Source: Fagopyrum homotropicum (Eukaryota > Streptophyta > Magnoliopsida > Caryophyllales > Polygonaceae). Taken from it: a stretch of 64,000 nucleotides of DNA. The notes beneath the pieces were generated by a model. That model was given only the letters and a program-made list of their open reading frames with translations, was not told the DNA's origin and made no database searches. The stretch lies in assembly GCA_033239125.1 (NCBI GenBank), contig BSWB01000002.1:80906560-80970559 (forward strand), written 5' to 3'. Every line of letters starts with the position of its first letter. The first letter of the stretch is position 1. Shown one piece after another: positions 9,201 through 19,213 of this stretch. A program made the translations under genes and the position numbers.

Positions 9201-12159
9201 GTTTCTTCAAAGAAAAATACAAGAACGAAATCAAATTGGTTGCTTGATTTCTTTAGGGCTTTGTTGTATCCTAGGAGGTGAATTTGTCTCAAGGCTACAA
9301 TAATAAAAAGGGACAAATATCACTTTACATAAAGTGATCTTTACACGCCTCGAAGCAATTTATAAGAACCTAATTTACAACAATTTTAAAGTTATTATGT
9401 CATGGAGGCCGGATCACAAGCAACACATGAACTGACTCTCACACGCATTATACAATTTGTTTACTGCCATCAAATCACCCAAGAAGATATGGGTCACACT
9501 TGAACTAGATACAACAATGAGAAACAAGGAACAAATAAGTTTTTTATTATGAAGTATTTTGAAATTCTTATGAAAACTGACTGATATACCCGTTATGGAT
9601 CAAGTTAATTTGCAAAGTATAGTTAACAGACTTGAAGAATTGAAAATAGAAATATTTGAACCATTACAAATAGGATCCATAACTGCAAAACTACCTTCCT
9701 CTTGAAATAACTAAAGGAAGAAACTTTTGCATATCACTAAGACAAATTAGAGCAAATTTAGAAACATTTAAGGATAGAGGAGGAAATTGGAAAGCTATAC
9801 AATAAACAAGTGGATTCTAACTCAAAGGTTAATAGTATTGTTCGTGAGTAATCTAAAAAGAATGCAGGAAACAAAAGGAAAAAAATCCTACGAAGGAAAC
9901 AACAACAAAAGGTCAAAGAAGGGGGGCAACGATAGCATGCCCAAATGTCACCTTTGTCGCGAATCAAGTCACTTCAAAAGAGAGTTCAAAATCTAGAAGA
10001 AAAAAAAGAACAAGAAAGCGGAAACAAACAAGCCAACATGGCTGCCGAACCCAACTTCTTTCTAGAAACTCTTGAGATAAGTGGTAAGGAATACCTCGTT
10101 TACAATGGGATTGAAATGAAACTAAGTCACTACAACAGAACCCAACTTCTTTCTAGAAATTCTTGTTACAAAGGTTAAAGGGTGACAACAAGTTGATGAT
10201 AGTGACTTGATAACTGCATATTTAAGGACTTCTCAACGAGGGTAGAAAAGGATGTTGATTGTTTACACTCTTATAAGATTCTGAATATGTACAACACTTT
10301 AATGGTTTTATAGGATCACACTTACACAATAACATCAGAGTGGACTTACTTTTAAACAAAACCAATTGTTTTGTAAGTTTTCTATGAATCTAGGGAGAAT
10401 TCAAGGCTTAATAGCAAGTTTAAAACTAAGTGGAGAAGTTAGAAAATGTTGTATGTATACTCTATCCAATGTTCATAAAAGAAATATGGTTTGACAAATT
10501 GACCACCATTGACTTTGTTGGCACTCTGGTAGACTTTTACATTTTCGAAGTCTAAGTTGAAAAACACTTTTATCATGTATTCCATTATTAACAAAAGTCT
10601 ATTAATAAGACTTATTGATTTTATATTGAAAAAAAAAATAATTCTGAAAAAAAAAAAGAGAGTAAACATATCTATTGGAAATTTGTGTGATCTCTTTAAG
10701 AGATCAACGAATGGGTTAAATAACTTCATAACTGCTATCGACTGCATTCCTAACTGAAATCTCAATTAACTGTCGTGGGCAGATTCAGAAAATTTTTTCT
10801 AAATAGAGAAATGTTCCTTCATAGAAAAATACAAGAAAGAAATCAGGTTTGTTGTTTGATTTCTCTGGGACTTGGTTGTATCCGAAGACGTGAATTTGTC
10901 TAAAATCATATCCGAAATTAAAGGGGGGAAATATCACATTAGAGATAGTGATCTTTTTATACCTCAAAGCAATTTCTAGGACCCTAATTTACAACAATTC
11001 TCTTATAAAGGCATCCAAAGAATGTGACCCTAGAGTATAAAAAAGCTATAAAGTGTATTCGGGGATTCGAGAAAAGTCAAGTAGTGAATCAGGTAATTGT
11101 GTCTTCGGCTTAAGGAGGAGTGTGTCGTCCCTTTGAGATTCAATCGAAAGGTATGTTATCTTTTATTGGCTCAAATCTATCCTATTGTTTCCTTGGAATC
11201 ATCGGACTTTTAGTTGATGTTGTCTTTGATTGTTCTAGAGTTCTTTGTTAATTCATTCTCTTGTCTATCACTATACAATGTAACTAATAAGAAACCAGAT
11301 ACATGAATAAACAAAATTAGACTTGGGATTTCAGCTACAGCTCATTGAACTTATAAAAATCTGAAGACGAGATAGGTGAGAAGCAGAGGTCCCTAAGAGT
11401 AAGTGACAAACCCATGACTAGCCACAACAAGAAAAGAAACATAATATCCAAAATGGGGAAAACCTAAGGAGAAGTATACACCGACCAAACAAAATCACAA
11501 AATTATCCTGCAATTAAATTTGAAAAAAGAGACAAAAATGGAGCACAGGCGTATAGAAATGATAGCATTAAATCTCAGCTAGTGACCCACGCAAATTCAG
11601 CTTGTGAAATTTCTCCTTTGCTCCCACAATCTAACAAAATAACCATATTCATGAAAATGTACACATGGAATCAGAATAGCAATAATGAAAGCTAAGAATG
11701 TGGATTGGTCAAATGACTAATGCCAATCAAAATCAAATGGCAATCTCAACAGCTAACAAATCCAGAAATAAGCAATCCAAATTTCTCAACTCCGCAGAAG
11801 ACAAATTAATCGAGATAAAGGATTTGAGAGTAGATCAGAAGCTAGGGAACATACCATCCAATCAAATACCCAAAGGAGGCGAAGAAGGAAATGATCCCAC
11901 ACCGAGGGCGACAAAGAAGCATAGAAAGATACCCAATTGACATGGCGACGAGAAAGTGGAGATTGGAAGAGAAACCAAAAGAGAGGTAAGAGAGAAGAGC
12001 GCCCATGAAGGCGGAATAGATGTGTTTTGGGAGGGTTCTGGGGACGAATCTCCATAGGAAGCTAACGGGTATGGTGGCGACGAAACAGAGGAGGAATCTG
12101 AGAACCGGTACAGACAGTCCCAAGGCGGCAGCCATGGATTTCATGGTGAGTTCCTCCAT
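6294..12159 (-). CDS. LPLAT1: Lysophospholipid acyltransferase (MBOAT family), LPLAT1/LPCAT type, eight exons
   Basis: Exons on the minus strand are 12159-11855, 8616-8561, 8237-8014, 7903-7501, 7344-7259, 7011-6948, 6871-6756 and 6434-6294. Every junction is GT-AG, the phases agree, and the sum is 1395 nt (464 aa plus stop), close to the ~462 aa of Arabidopsis LPLAT1. The protein reads through the family landmarks: VLRFLLCFVATIPVSF, MSGDAWKEGG, CCGSHFAGPVYEMKDYL, RWKYYFIWSISEASII, WDRAKNVDILGVELAKSAV, then SAIWHGVYPGY with the MBOAT His, and finally SLHETLLAYGSVYY. MBOAT enzymes are multi-pass ER membrane proteins. This type transfers acyl groups from acyl-CoA to lysophosphatidylcholine and related lysolipids (Lands cycle). 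The C-terminus is basic and polar, as in the family. The start at 12159 gives MEELTMKSMAAALG; a Met six codons in is an alternative. Intron 1 is 3238 bp because of an inserted, decayed copia element. No lesion is seen, so the gene is probably functional. Confidence 0.95.
8341..8525. repeat. Tandem duplication in intron 2 of the acyltransferase gene
   Basis: A 28-bp string at 8341-8368 is repeated exactly at 8432-8459, with an 18-bp partial copy at about 8383-8400. A second string at 8401-8423 recurs at 8503-8525. Units are about 90-100 bp. All of it is intronic, so no protein effect is expected. Confidence 0.75.
8968..11003 (+). mobile_element. Decayed copia-type LTR element in intron 1 of the acyltransferase gene
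   Basis: Two diverged, same-direction copies of about 420 bp (about 8968-9390 and 10585-11003) share many ordered blocks, for example GACTTATTGATT, AATAATTCTGAAA, AAAAATACAAGAA and CCTAATTTACAACAATT. These look like LTRs. Between them lie about 1.2 kb with a copia-type gag zinc-knuckle remnant and no pol. The element reads on the plus strand, opposite to the host gene. Exact ends and a target duplication could not be fixed because both copies are badly eroded. Confidence 0.6.
9850..10180 (+). pseudogene. Copia gag zinc-knuckle remnant
   Basis: A basic, Asn- and Lys-rich run is followed by CHLCRESSHFKREF at about 9949-9990. This matches a CCHC knuckle (C-x2-C-x4-H-x4-C) except that the last Cys position is Phe. 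MAAEPNFFLETLEISGKEYLVYNG continues in another frame from about 10038, as after the knuckle in many copia elements. A 25-bp internal repeat (about 10049-10074 and 10138-10163) disrupts the rest. No protease, integrase or RT is seen. Confidence 0.5.
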
Positions 12160-12335
12160 CCCTCGCCGGTGGGTTGACCTGGTTGATATGATCGGTTAGC
12201 GGTGTTGTTTTGGGTGGAAATCTCAAGGCAAGTATCCCGGATGAGGCTTTATGAATGGCATTATATTGGGGAACTGAAATTTTCCTTTTCGTTATAATTT
12301 TATCGTGTATATATATAGAGAGATATATATTATAG

Positions 12336-12480
12336 AGTAAATTACACAGCACCACCTTTTATTTATTTGTTTTCACATAACTACCTCTTATATATTTTTA
12401 TTTTTGATAAACCGCCTCTTATTTCACTTACGTTAACAACAACAACCCCCCATTCACTTTCTATTAATAAGTGGCCACGA
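12336..12480 (+). mobile_element. Single Mutator-like terminal repeat
   Basis: The sequence GAGTAAATTACACAGCACC begins at 12336 and is followed by two spaced degenerate ACATAACTACCTCTTAT / AAACCGCCTCTTAT units. This tip and internal repetition resemble Mutator-like terminal repeats, including the one at 3018. I found no matching inverted copy within the next kilobase, so this is either an orphan end or an element whose other end is lost. It lies about 180 bp upstream of the acyltransferase start codon, in the likely promoter. Confidence 0.45.
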
Positions 12481-12484
12481 GCAT

Positions 12485-12966
12485 AAAGTGCGCGCGTCGG
12501 GTTGGTCGATGCTTCATGTTTACTGGTATATATTTTTGGTACGTTGCAGACCTTGTGCGTTGGGTCCGTTTATTTTCTTGTTTCTAGATAATGGAGATGG
12601 TGCAGCATTGTTGTGAACAAAAATAGAAGGCATAAATAATTCTATTGTTTATGAGTGTGTTTATGAGTGTGTTGTTGCTTAAAATTTAAGAGCAATTCTT
12701 TATGATTTGGATATATATTTTATCGATATTTGTACAAGTGAAGAAAAATGCATACAGACGAGCAGGTGATAACAATATTTTGAAATACACTAGTCACCAG
12801 AAATGGCACATGCATGAGCATGTATGTAGGCGAAGTAATATGATAGATGACAATTATCAAATTAAATTGCTAAAAAAGAAATAAATTTAATTTACAAATG
12901 CGGGTGAGATCATCATTTCGTTATCAGATGTTTGTAACTTATTTGTTTGTGACTTTGAGCGTGCAT
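12485..12966. other. AT-rich stretch with no gene
   Basis: No coding or RNA gene is recognisable between the Mutator-like end and the old solo LTR. Confidence 0.5.
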
Positions 12967-14604
12967 TGTTCGCTCCAAAAGGTGTGTGCAAAAAGTCTTA
13001 AATTTATAACATAAAATAAAAGTCTGAACGATTTGCGAACCGGCAGTGTACGGATCAATCATAGTAACGGCAAATAAAAGCCTGAACGATTCGCTCCAAA
13101 ACAAATTCAGCAAAAGCAATCTAGCTAGGATAATAATGTAGTAACAATGATCAAAAGCAAAGATAAGAATATGTAATATAATTGGGAAACACAAATTCTA
13201 GAGATCAAGGTATCCAATTGTGATTTTCGATTCAAGATGTCTAAAGATGTAATGGACGGAGATGGGATTGTAAAGGAAAGGTGTTTCGAAGGTGGGATAG
13301 ATCATGGGGGAGGTGTCACTATCCGCTATTCTAAACCAATGAAGCTTATCACCAAGTAAGTCTCAAAGCTTCAAGAGAAAGGAATGATAGTTTTAAACCA
13401 ACCACTCAACCTAAGGGAATAGAATTAACCATTACCAGGTAAGTCTCAAGTTAACTCACAAAGGCAAGAAGAAGGTGCACTCAAACCTAATAAAGGATGA
13501 ACCTTTATTACCTACAACTCATCATCGTTGGCAACCAAACAAAGGAATCATCGGGTAAGTCTCTTCCCGAGCTTGGATATAGGTTAGAAGGGTTAAACAA
13601 GGCTACGGTTTAGGCAATCTTTAACCAAGACTTAAGGATAAAACAATGTATGCGCGACAGAAGAAACCACGGGCGGATCTTGGTGAAATCTCAGCCGAGA
13701 TTCTCAAGAACAGCTCAAAATTTGTCTCTACGGAGGTAAAAACACAACTCTCAGGGTCCAATCTGTTTGTAAAGGTCATTCTATCATCATCTAAACCACA
13801 ACCTTCAACCAATCACCCTAGAATCGCAAGGGTTTTAGCCAACAATCATCATATTCAAATCAATAGTCATATATGTAATCAAGAATGGATTGCAACCAAC
13901 ATAACCAAAAGAAACACACGAATTGCTAAACAATGTGTTTTCAAATATCATAAACCGAATCAATCCAATAACAAACTCTGTTCTTGTGTTCTAAGGAAAA
14001 GAAAATCAAAAACGAGAAAATCTCACAAACATATCTCTCAATCTCCAATGTGAATCAAGTGTGGGTTGTCAATCCGTTTCCAAGTGTGAATCCGATGCTC
14101 TTCCTTCCATTCGATGTTATACTCCGTAATGTGAGATGTGTCTTGTGTGTTGTCCATCGTTCTTTCAACCTTGTTGTCACCCCCATCTTATAGGATAAAA
14201 TTAGGGTTTAAAAGATCCGTTTTGGGTTGATGACGTAGAAAACACGGTAAGGCCCGAAGAAAATCTAAGTCGTGGAAATGTGTCCTTGTCTGAGATTTCT
14301 TCTCTGAGGCGTATTTTCTCTTTGTTCTTCTTTGTATCTTCCAAAACCTGACTTTTTATAGTTCCTCTTAAGCTCTTCAATGCTTCCATTATGGTCCACC
14401 TTGATCAACCTCTTATGAATGCTCCATTTCCGCTCCAAACTAGCACCAATTCATCTACAATCATCACAAAGCTTGTGTAGATCTCGATTCCAACATAATA
14501 GATGTATATGACCATAAATGCCATGAATGTATGTCTATGTACGCAAAAGAAGGGGAAAAACTACCGATATGCACACTATACTAACGTCATATTTCATGTC
14601 ATCG
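12967..14604 (-). mobile_element. Old solo LTR, same family as the solo LTR at 59575-61348
   Basis: On the minus strand it begins near CGATGACATGAAATATGA and ends with CACACACCTTTTGGAGCGAACA, matching the start (TGTTAGCATGAAATAT) and end (CACACACCTTTAGGGGCGAACA) of the intact solo LTR downstream. Inside, GCAGTGTACGG at about 13046 matches the conserved 3' part of these LTRs. Flanks are TGCAT (12962-12966) and CGCAT (14605-14609), a five-base target duplication with one change. No internal element sequence remains, so it arose by LTR-LTR recombination and has since diverged. Confidence 0.7.
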
Positions 14605-15157
14605 CGCATCGGGTTCGACAATCTGGTCTGGTTTAATCAACTTGAGCCTCAAGTGGGGTCATCGTCGCGCCTATTTTGATCTGGCCTTCAATGTTCTCGA
14701 AATGGTTGGTGAAGAACTTAAGATTGTGTTGGGTGTAAGCTGTATTTGTTGTAGTACCATTTGAAGGATTTGTGTTTTCTTTGATCTAGCTCTTTAAGAT
14801 CTAAGAAATATAAAGAGACAATCAGACAAATAACAAGACAACTTTGAGAAAAATTTGAAAATAACAAGGTGATCAACAAATTTCTTGTGTGATGCAATGT
14901 GGCTTAGTAGCTTCTCGCTAAAAGAAAGTTGGTGTTGATATGTGGAAGCACAATCACAAGTCTATTTCTTCAGGAACTATAATTTCTACATATAAATTTT
15001 AATTTCTTCATTTGAAATGTTCTAAATAATATTGTCTCATCTTACTCAGTTCAAATTTACTGAATCAAGGTCGTCTTTCTCTTAAATATTTAATCTCGAT
15101 GACTGGAATGTTGAAATTAAGACGGTGAAAATATCGATGCATTAAATCTTGGGAATG
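14605..15157. other. 3' flank of the AFG1-like gene, no gene seen
   Basis: AT-rich sequence with no supported gene. It contains the 18-bp string at 15096-15113 that was copied as filler into 15217-15234. Before the retroelement insertion this DNA continued directly into 19069 onward. Confidence 0.55.
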
Positions 15158-15216
15158 CCATGCTCATACCTCATAATACAAGAATCAAATTTTAGGGGTA
15201 AATGAAGTTTAAAATA
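15158..15216 (+). repeat. 59-bp flanking duplication, left copy
   Basis: Identical to 19069-19127 over 59 bp, starting CCATGCTCATACC. The right copy directly abuts the 5' LTR end. The left copy is followed by an 18-bp filler (15217-15234) copied from 15096-15113. A normal gypsy insertion duplicates 5 bp (here CCATG), so 59 bp is far outside that. Confidence 0.95.
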
Positions 15217-15230
15217 TCGATGACTGGAAT

Positions 15231-17107
15231 GTTGGAGAGTATTTCTTTCAAAAACTTCCCATATGCCGGCATTCCTAAGATGGCATCCATGAACGGAATG
15301 TTAATATGTAACTTGGACATTAGTTCAAGGAACTTACCAAAGTGATTGTCCAAACGTGCTCTCGCTCTTGATTGTGGGAAAGGTAGTGGCGGCTTGTATG
15401 GAGGCGGTGCCACATAAGTTGGCTCTACATCCTTGCTTTTCCCTCCATCATCTTGCTTTCTTCCCTCTTCTACCACTACTTGCTTTCCTTTAGTTTGGTC
15501 CTTGGGCAAAGGATCCTTCATGCTCAACCCACTCCTTGTTGTGATGGCCAACACTTGGCCTCTTGGGTTGTCTTCGGTTCTTCCGGGAAGCTTCCCCGGA
15601 TCTCTATGCGCTTCACCCGCCTTTTGAAAGACTTGTGCTTCCAAGACCTTTTGAGCCTTAGAGATTGAAGTCACGGTGCTCTCAAGTCCATTCAATCTTC
15701 CTAGCAATTGCTCAAACATGACTTCGGTTCTATCCTTGGTAGGTTGAGAAAAACCGGGTGGAGGTTCTTGTGAAGCTCTTTGTGGTGGAGTTGTACTTGT
15801 GGAAACGGGAGGGTTCAAGGCTCCATCCGGGTTAGAGTAAGAAAATCCGGGATGGTTGTGGTTTGGCCGGTAATTGTTGAATTGCCGGTTGTTGTTGAAA
15901 TTTCTTGGGCCTTGGTAATTGTTGAAATTGCCCCTTCCCATATAATTCACATCTTCCTCCTTGGAAGACAAATTGGCTTGTGGAGGCGCTTGAGGAGTTG
16001 CTTGGCTCTTTAAGGTGGTAGTACACAATTCTCTCAAGGACTTCAACTCGTTGTTGATGGCGTCAAGCTTGAAATTGCTCATGGTGACCTCACTCACCTC
16101 ATATGCTCCCGCCTTTCTTCCTTCGCTCTTCCTATGAGAGTACTTTTCAATCACTAGAGCTTGCTTCTCCACAAACTCCCAAGCATCATCTACATGTTTC
16201 TCCATAAATGTCCCACCGGAAAGAGATTGAAGCTTGAATTAGCTATCTTCATCAAGCCCCTTGAAGTAGATCTCCAATAGCTCAATCTTCGGTATACCAT
16301 GGTGTGGGCAATCTAGGAGAAGGTCTTTGAATCTCTCCCAAGACTTGAACAAACTTTCTCTATCCCTCATCACAAAGGCATTGATCTTTCCCCTTAATTC
16401 GGTGGTCTTGGATGGTGGGAAGAACTTGGTTAAGAACTCGGTTGTCATCTCCTCCCAAGTACCAACTCGCCCTTGTGGAATAGATTGATACCAAGCCAAG
16501 GCTTTGTCCTTAAGAGAGAAGGAAAAGGCCCTTAGCTTATGGTTGTTGCTCTCCAATCTTGGCGGTCTAAGAGTCTCCATCAAAATCTCATAGTTCATCA
16601 AATGTTGGTGAGGAGACTCTCCTTCCATCCCTCCAAATTGATTATGCCGGATCATTTGAAGAACTTGAGGGCGGAGTTCATAGTTGTGGGTAGCGGGATC
16701 TCCTAGGTTCACACCCGGTCGGTGTGCTCTTTGCGCCGGATCCATACGCCTCCCTAGGGTTTGTGGCTCCTCAATAGCAATAGGAACGACCCTAACATTG
16801 GCCGCCGGCTGCGGTTGTGGTGGAGGAGGTGGAGGTTGTCGGCGATTAAGCTCCCCTTGTACAAGGGCTTGTCTAATCTCCTCAATCTCCCTCCTAGTTT
16901 CCTCTTGCCTCTCATTGGCAAGTCTCCTTTCTTCCTCCAAGATCTCATCTCTTAGCCTTATTTGCTCTAAGGCTTCATCCAATTCAGCTTGAAGATTTCT
17001 ACCGGCCATCTCTTTCTCTTTTCGAATGTTCTTAGATCTAGATCGAAGGGTTTTCTCCGGTTCGGGATCGAATGGAGCTAAATCCTTGCCACGAGATCTT
17101 CGCATAC
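15231..17107 (-). pseudogene. Athila-like gag of element A
   Basis: The start used is MRRSRGKDLAPFDPEPEKTL, at the same place as in elements C and D. A coiled, Glu- and Arg-rich segment follows, then the retrotransposon gag core (QMIRHNQFGG, PHQHLMNYEILMETL, KLRAFSFSLKDKALAWYQSIP, LTKFFPPSKTTELRGKINAF). After that come an Asn-rich stretch and TEDNPRGQVLAITTRSG, PPYKPPLPFPQSRARARLD. One in-frame TAA at 16239-16241 interrupts it just after KGLDEDS; the frame continues unchanged on the other side. It ends at FLKEILSN, where the filler junction adds about a dozen foreign residues. Gag would form the particle shell, but this copy cannot. Confidence 0.85.
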
Positions 17108-17222
17108 ACCTAAAGAGTAATAGATGTCCTGAAAAGCAAAGACACAAACCAAAGAGAGATCAAAAGCAACAAGAAAGATCTACACTAGAAACAATCACAA
17201 AATAGACTCAATCTAGACCTAG

Positions 17223-17240
17223 TCCCCGACAACGGCGCCA
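17223..17240 (-). other. Primer-binding site, tRNA-Asp type, of element A
   Basis: The minus-strand sequence is TGGCGCCGTTGTCGGGGA. It is complementary to the 3' end of plant tRNA-Asp (CCCCGGCAACGGCGCCA) with one mismatch. It lies six bases after the LTR end, as expected for Athila-type elements. Confidence 0.9.
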
Positions 17241-17246
17241 AAAACT

Positions 17247-19068
17247 TGGTACGCTAAAAGAGTATGCACGCAATAAGCCTTAAATTTATACTCGTTATAA
17301 CTATCCTAACTTCTAGCGCACCCGCAGTGTACGGGACGTTTGTAGTATGGATAGTACTCCGCGGTCGAACGCAAAGACTAAGGTGAAATTGATTCGGTTT
17401 TGTGATTAAATTTAGTGAAGATCTAAGGTTAGAAGAGAGAGAAACAAAGGAAGAAAATCTCAATTGTTTTTGTTGGTTTTAAGTGATCACATCAAGGATC
17501 ATAACTCATGCAAAGCAATAAATCAAACTAAACCAAAAATCAGCACAAATAAACGAATCAAACGAGATATTGATCAAGGAAAAAGAGAGACGGATTCTAG
17601 GGGTCGGAAATTCCGGTTATGGCATAGAACTCAAGTTATCTATTCATACTTTGGATTGATTTTGATATGTTGGGATTATGTGTTTCTAAATTGGGAGCAA
17701 TTACCGGGTAAGTCTCATGATCCAACTAATCCACACCTAAGGTCTTACTACCGGGTAAGTCTCTAAGAACCTAAGGTTAGGAATTTTCTCACAAACCGGG
17801 ATTGTCAATTAGGGATCTAACCTATCCTTACCGGGTAAGTCTTGGAGAGGGAAATCTTAATCAACATTCCTAGCACATCTAATCCAATGGCGACTTGTTA
17901 GGTTCACCACTACCTAAGGTTTCGCTATTTTAGATTCTAAGGGAAAGGATTACCGGGTAAGTCTCTCCTAACACTTAGTCACTACACTAGGATACCCTAG
18001 AGTAGGTTAAACTCAGCAAAAACTTAGGGTTTCAACAATTTTATGAATCTAAGGTAAGATCCTTCGAACCAGGAAAAATCACGGTTTGTTCTTCAGAAAC
18101 CACGACCGTGGTTCTTCAAGAACTACCCGTGATTTCTAACAGCAGCTACGTTCATGAACTAAAATCATCCAAAAGTAAATCTAAGTCCGTCCTATCATAG
18201 ATCTAGTCATAACCATCCTTTCTTTACCCTAGAATCACATCGAATTAGCCTACAACATTCATAATGGGAATCAAAGCAAACAAATATAGAATCACAAACT
18301 CCATTGCAAGAAAATGAAAGAAAGAAGATGAACAAATGAACTTCAAATACAATCCAAATCTGAAGATGAAATTAGAACGACTTACAATCCTTCTAAAAGA
18401 AGGTTCAAGAGTTCATAAATCCCTAGCAATAAACCCGAATTACAAGAACTAAGTGTGTCTTCTCCTCTCTTCTTCAATGGCTCCTTCCTTCTTCTTCTTG
18501 CACTTTCCTCCCTAGAAAAATCCTTCTTCTTCTTGGAATATATTTTGTTAAAGGAATGGATAATGTGTGAGCTCTCTCAAACTACTCCAGCTCCCAGCTG
18601 CCCCCAAACAACCCATCTTTGGACCACTTTTATAACAAATTCTTCATGAGCTGGCCATGAGAGTCGTGGCACAGCTGTCACGAGAATCTGGCAAAATCCA
18701 CGGTCATTTCCACGGCCGTGGTTCTTCAGGAACCCGTGATTTCTAACAGAAAGTTCGCCTTGGATCATTGAGCTGTGGTTTGGTGCATGACTAGAGTTGG
18801 CAAGGTTCCATGAGTCCTCCTAGCTCTTTGTTTGTGTTGTAATGAGTCGGAGGATGTGTCATCTAAATGAACGATCCCTTGACACATCGTTTTAGCTCTA
18901 AACTTCCCGAAATACCTACAAAACGCACACAAGTCCGTGTAGACGTCTATCTCGACAAAATACATGTTTTAAGTGCAAAACGTATTGGACTAGTGCTAGA
19001 TCATGCATGATTGAGCGGGAATTCTATCTAAAAGTTACCCTAAAACTATGCTATAAATCGTGTTATCA
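17247..19068 (-). repeat. 5' LTR of element A (about 1.8 kb)
   Basis: It starts TGATAACACGATTTATAG and ends TTAGCGTACCA on the minus strand. It carries four copies of TTACCGGGTAAGTCT on the plus strand (about 17701, 17748, 17828 and 17950). It also has CCACGGCCGTGG at 18710-18721 and the related CCACGACCGTGG at about 18105. The conserved segment GTACACTGCGGGT precedes the 3' end. Confidence 0.88.
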
Positions 19069-19127
19069 CCATGCTCATACCTCATAATACAAGAATCAAA
19101 TTTTAGGGGTAAATGAAGTTTAAAATA
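19069..19127 (+). repeat. 59-bp flanking duplication, right copy
   Basis: Identical to 15158-15216. It is probably part of the 3' untranslated or downstream region of the AFG1-like gene, whose stop lies at 19214 on the minus strand. Confidence 0.95.
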
Positions 19128-19213
19128 ATTCAAGTGACTTTGATCATACCTTGCAATATGAATTTACTACAATCACTCTACACTAAATTAGTACTCGCTT
19201 CAAGATTTGATGT

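Larger units (their letters stand above)
15235..19068 (-). mobile_element. Element A: Athila-like gypsy element, 3'-truncated
   Basis: Order on the minus strand: 5' LTR (19068-17247), tRNA-Asp-type primer site (17240-17223), then gag from 17107 to a break at about 15234. Everything after gag (pol, env-like ORF, 3' LTR) is missing. The right boundary is the exact LTR tip TGATAACACG. The left boundary is a repair-type junction in gag codons FLKEILSN. LTR sequence and length match the two solo LTRs at 44199 and 46478, so all three belong to one family. Confidence 0.9.

Noticed and set aside
13646..14053. Plus-strand ORF of 135 codons
   Set aside because: It lies inside the old solo LTR and has no recognisable domain.
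16684..16992. Plus-strand ORF of 102 codons
   Set aside because: It is the antisense shadow of the element A gag frame on the minus strand, which shows clear gag motifs.
17223..17240. tRNA gene suggested by the tRNA-Asp-like sequence
   Set aside because: Only the 18 bases complementary to the tRNA 3' end are present, right after an LTR, so it is a primer-binding site; the same holds at 51825 and 54268.
17464..17766. Plus-strand ORF of 100 codons
   Set aside because: It lies in the LTR of element A, antisense to its transcription, and is not conserved as a frame in the solo LTRs.
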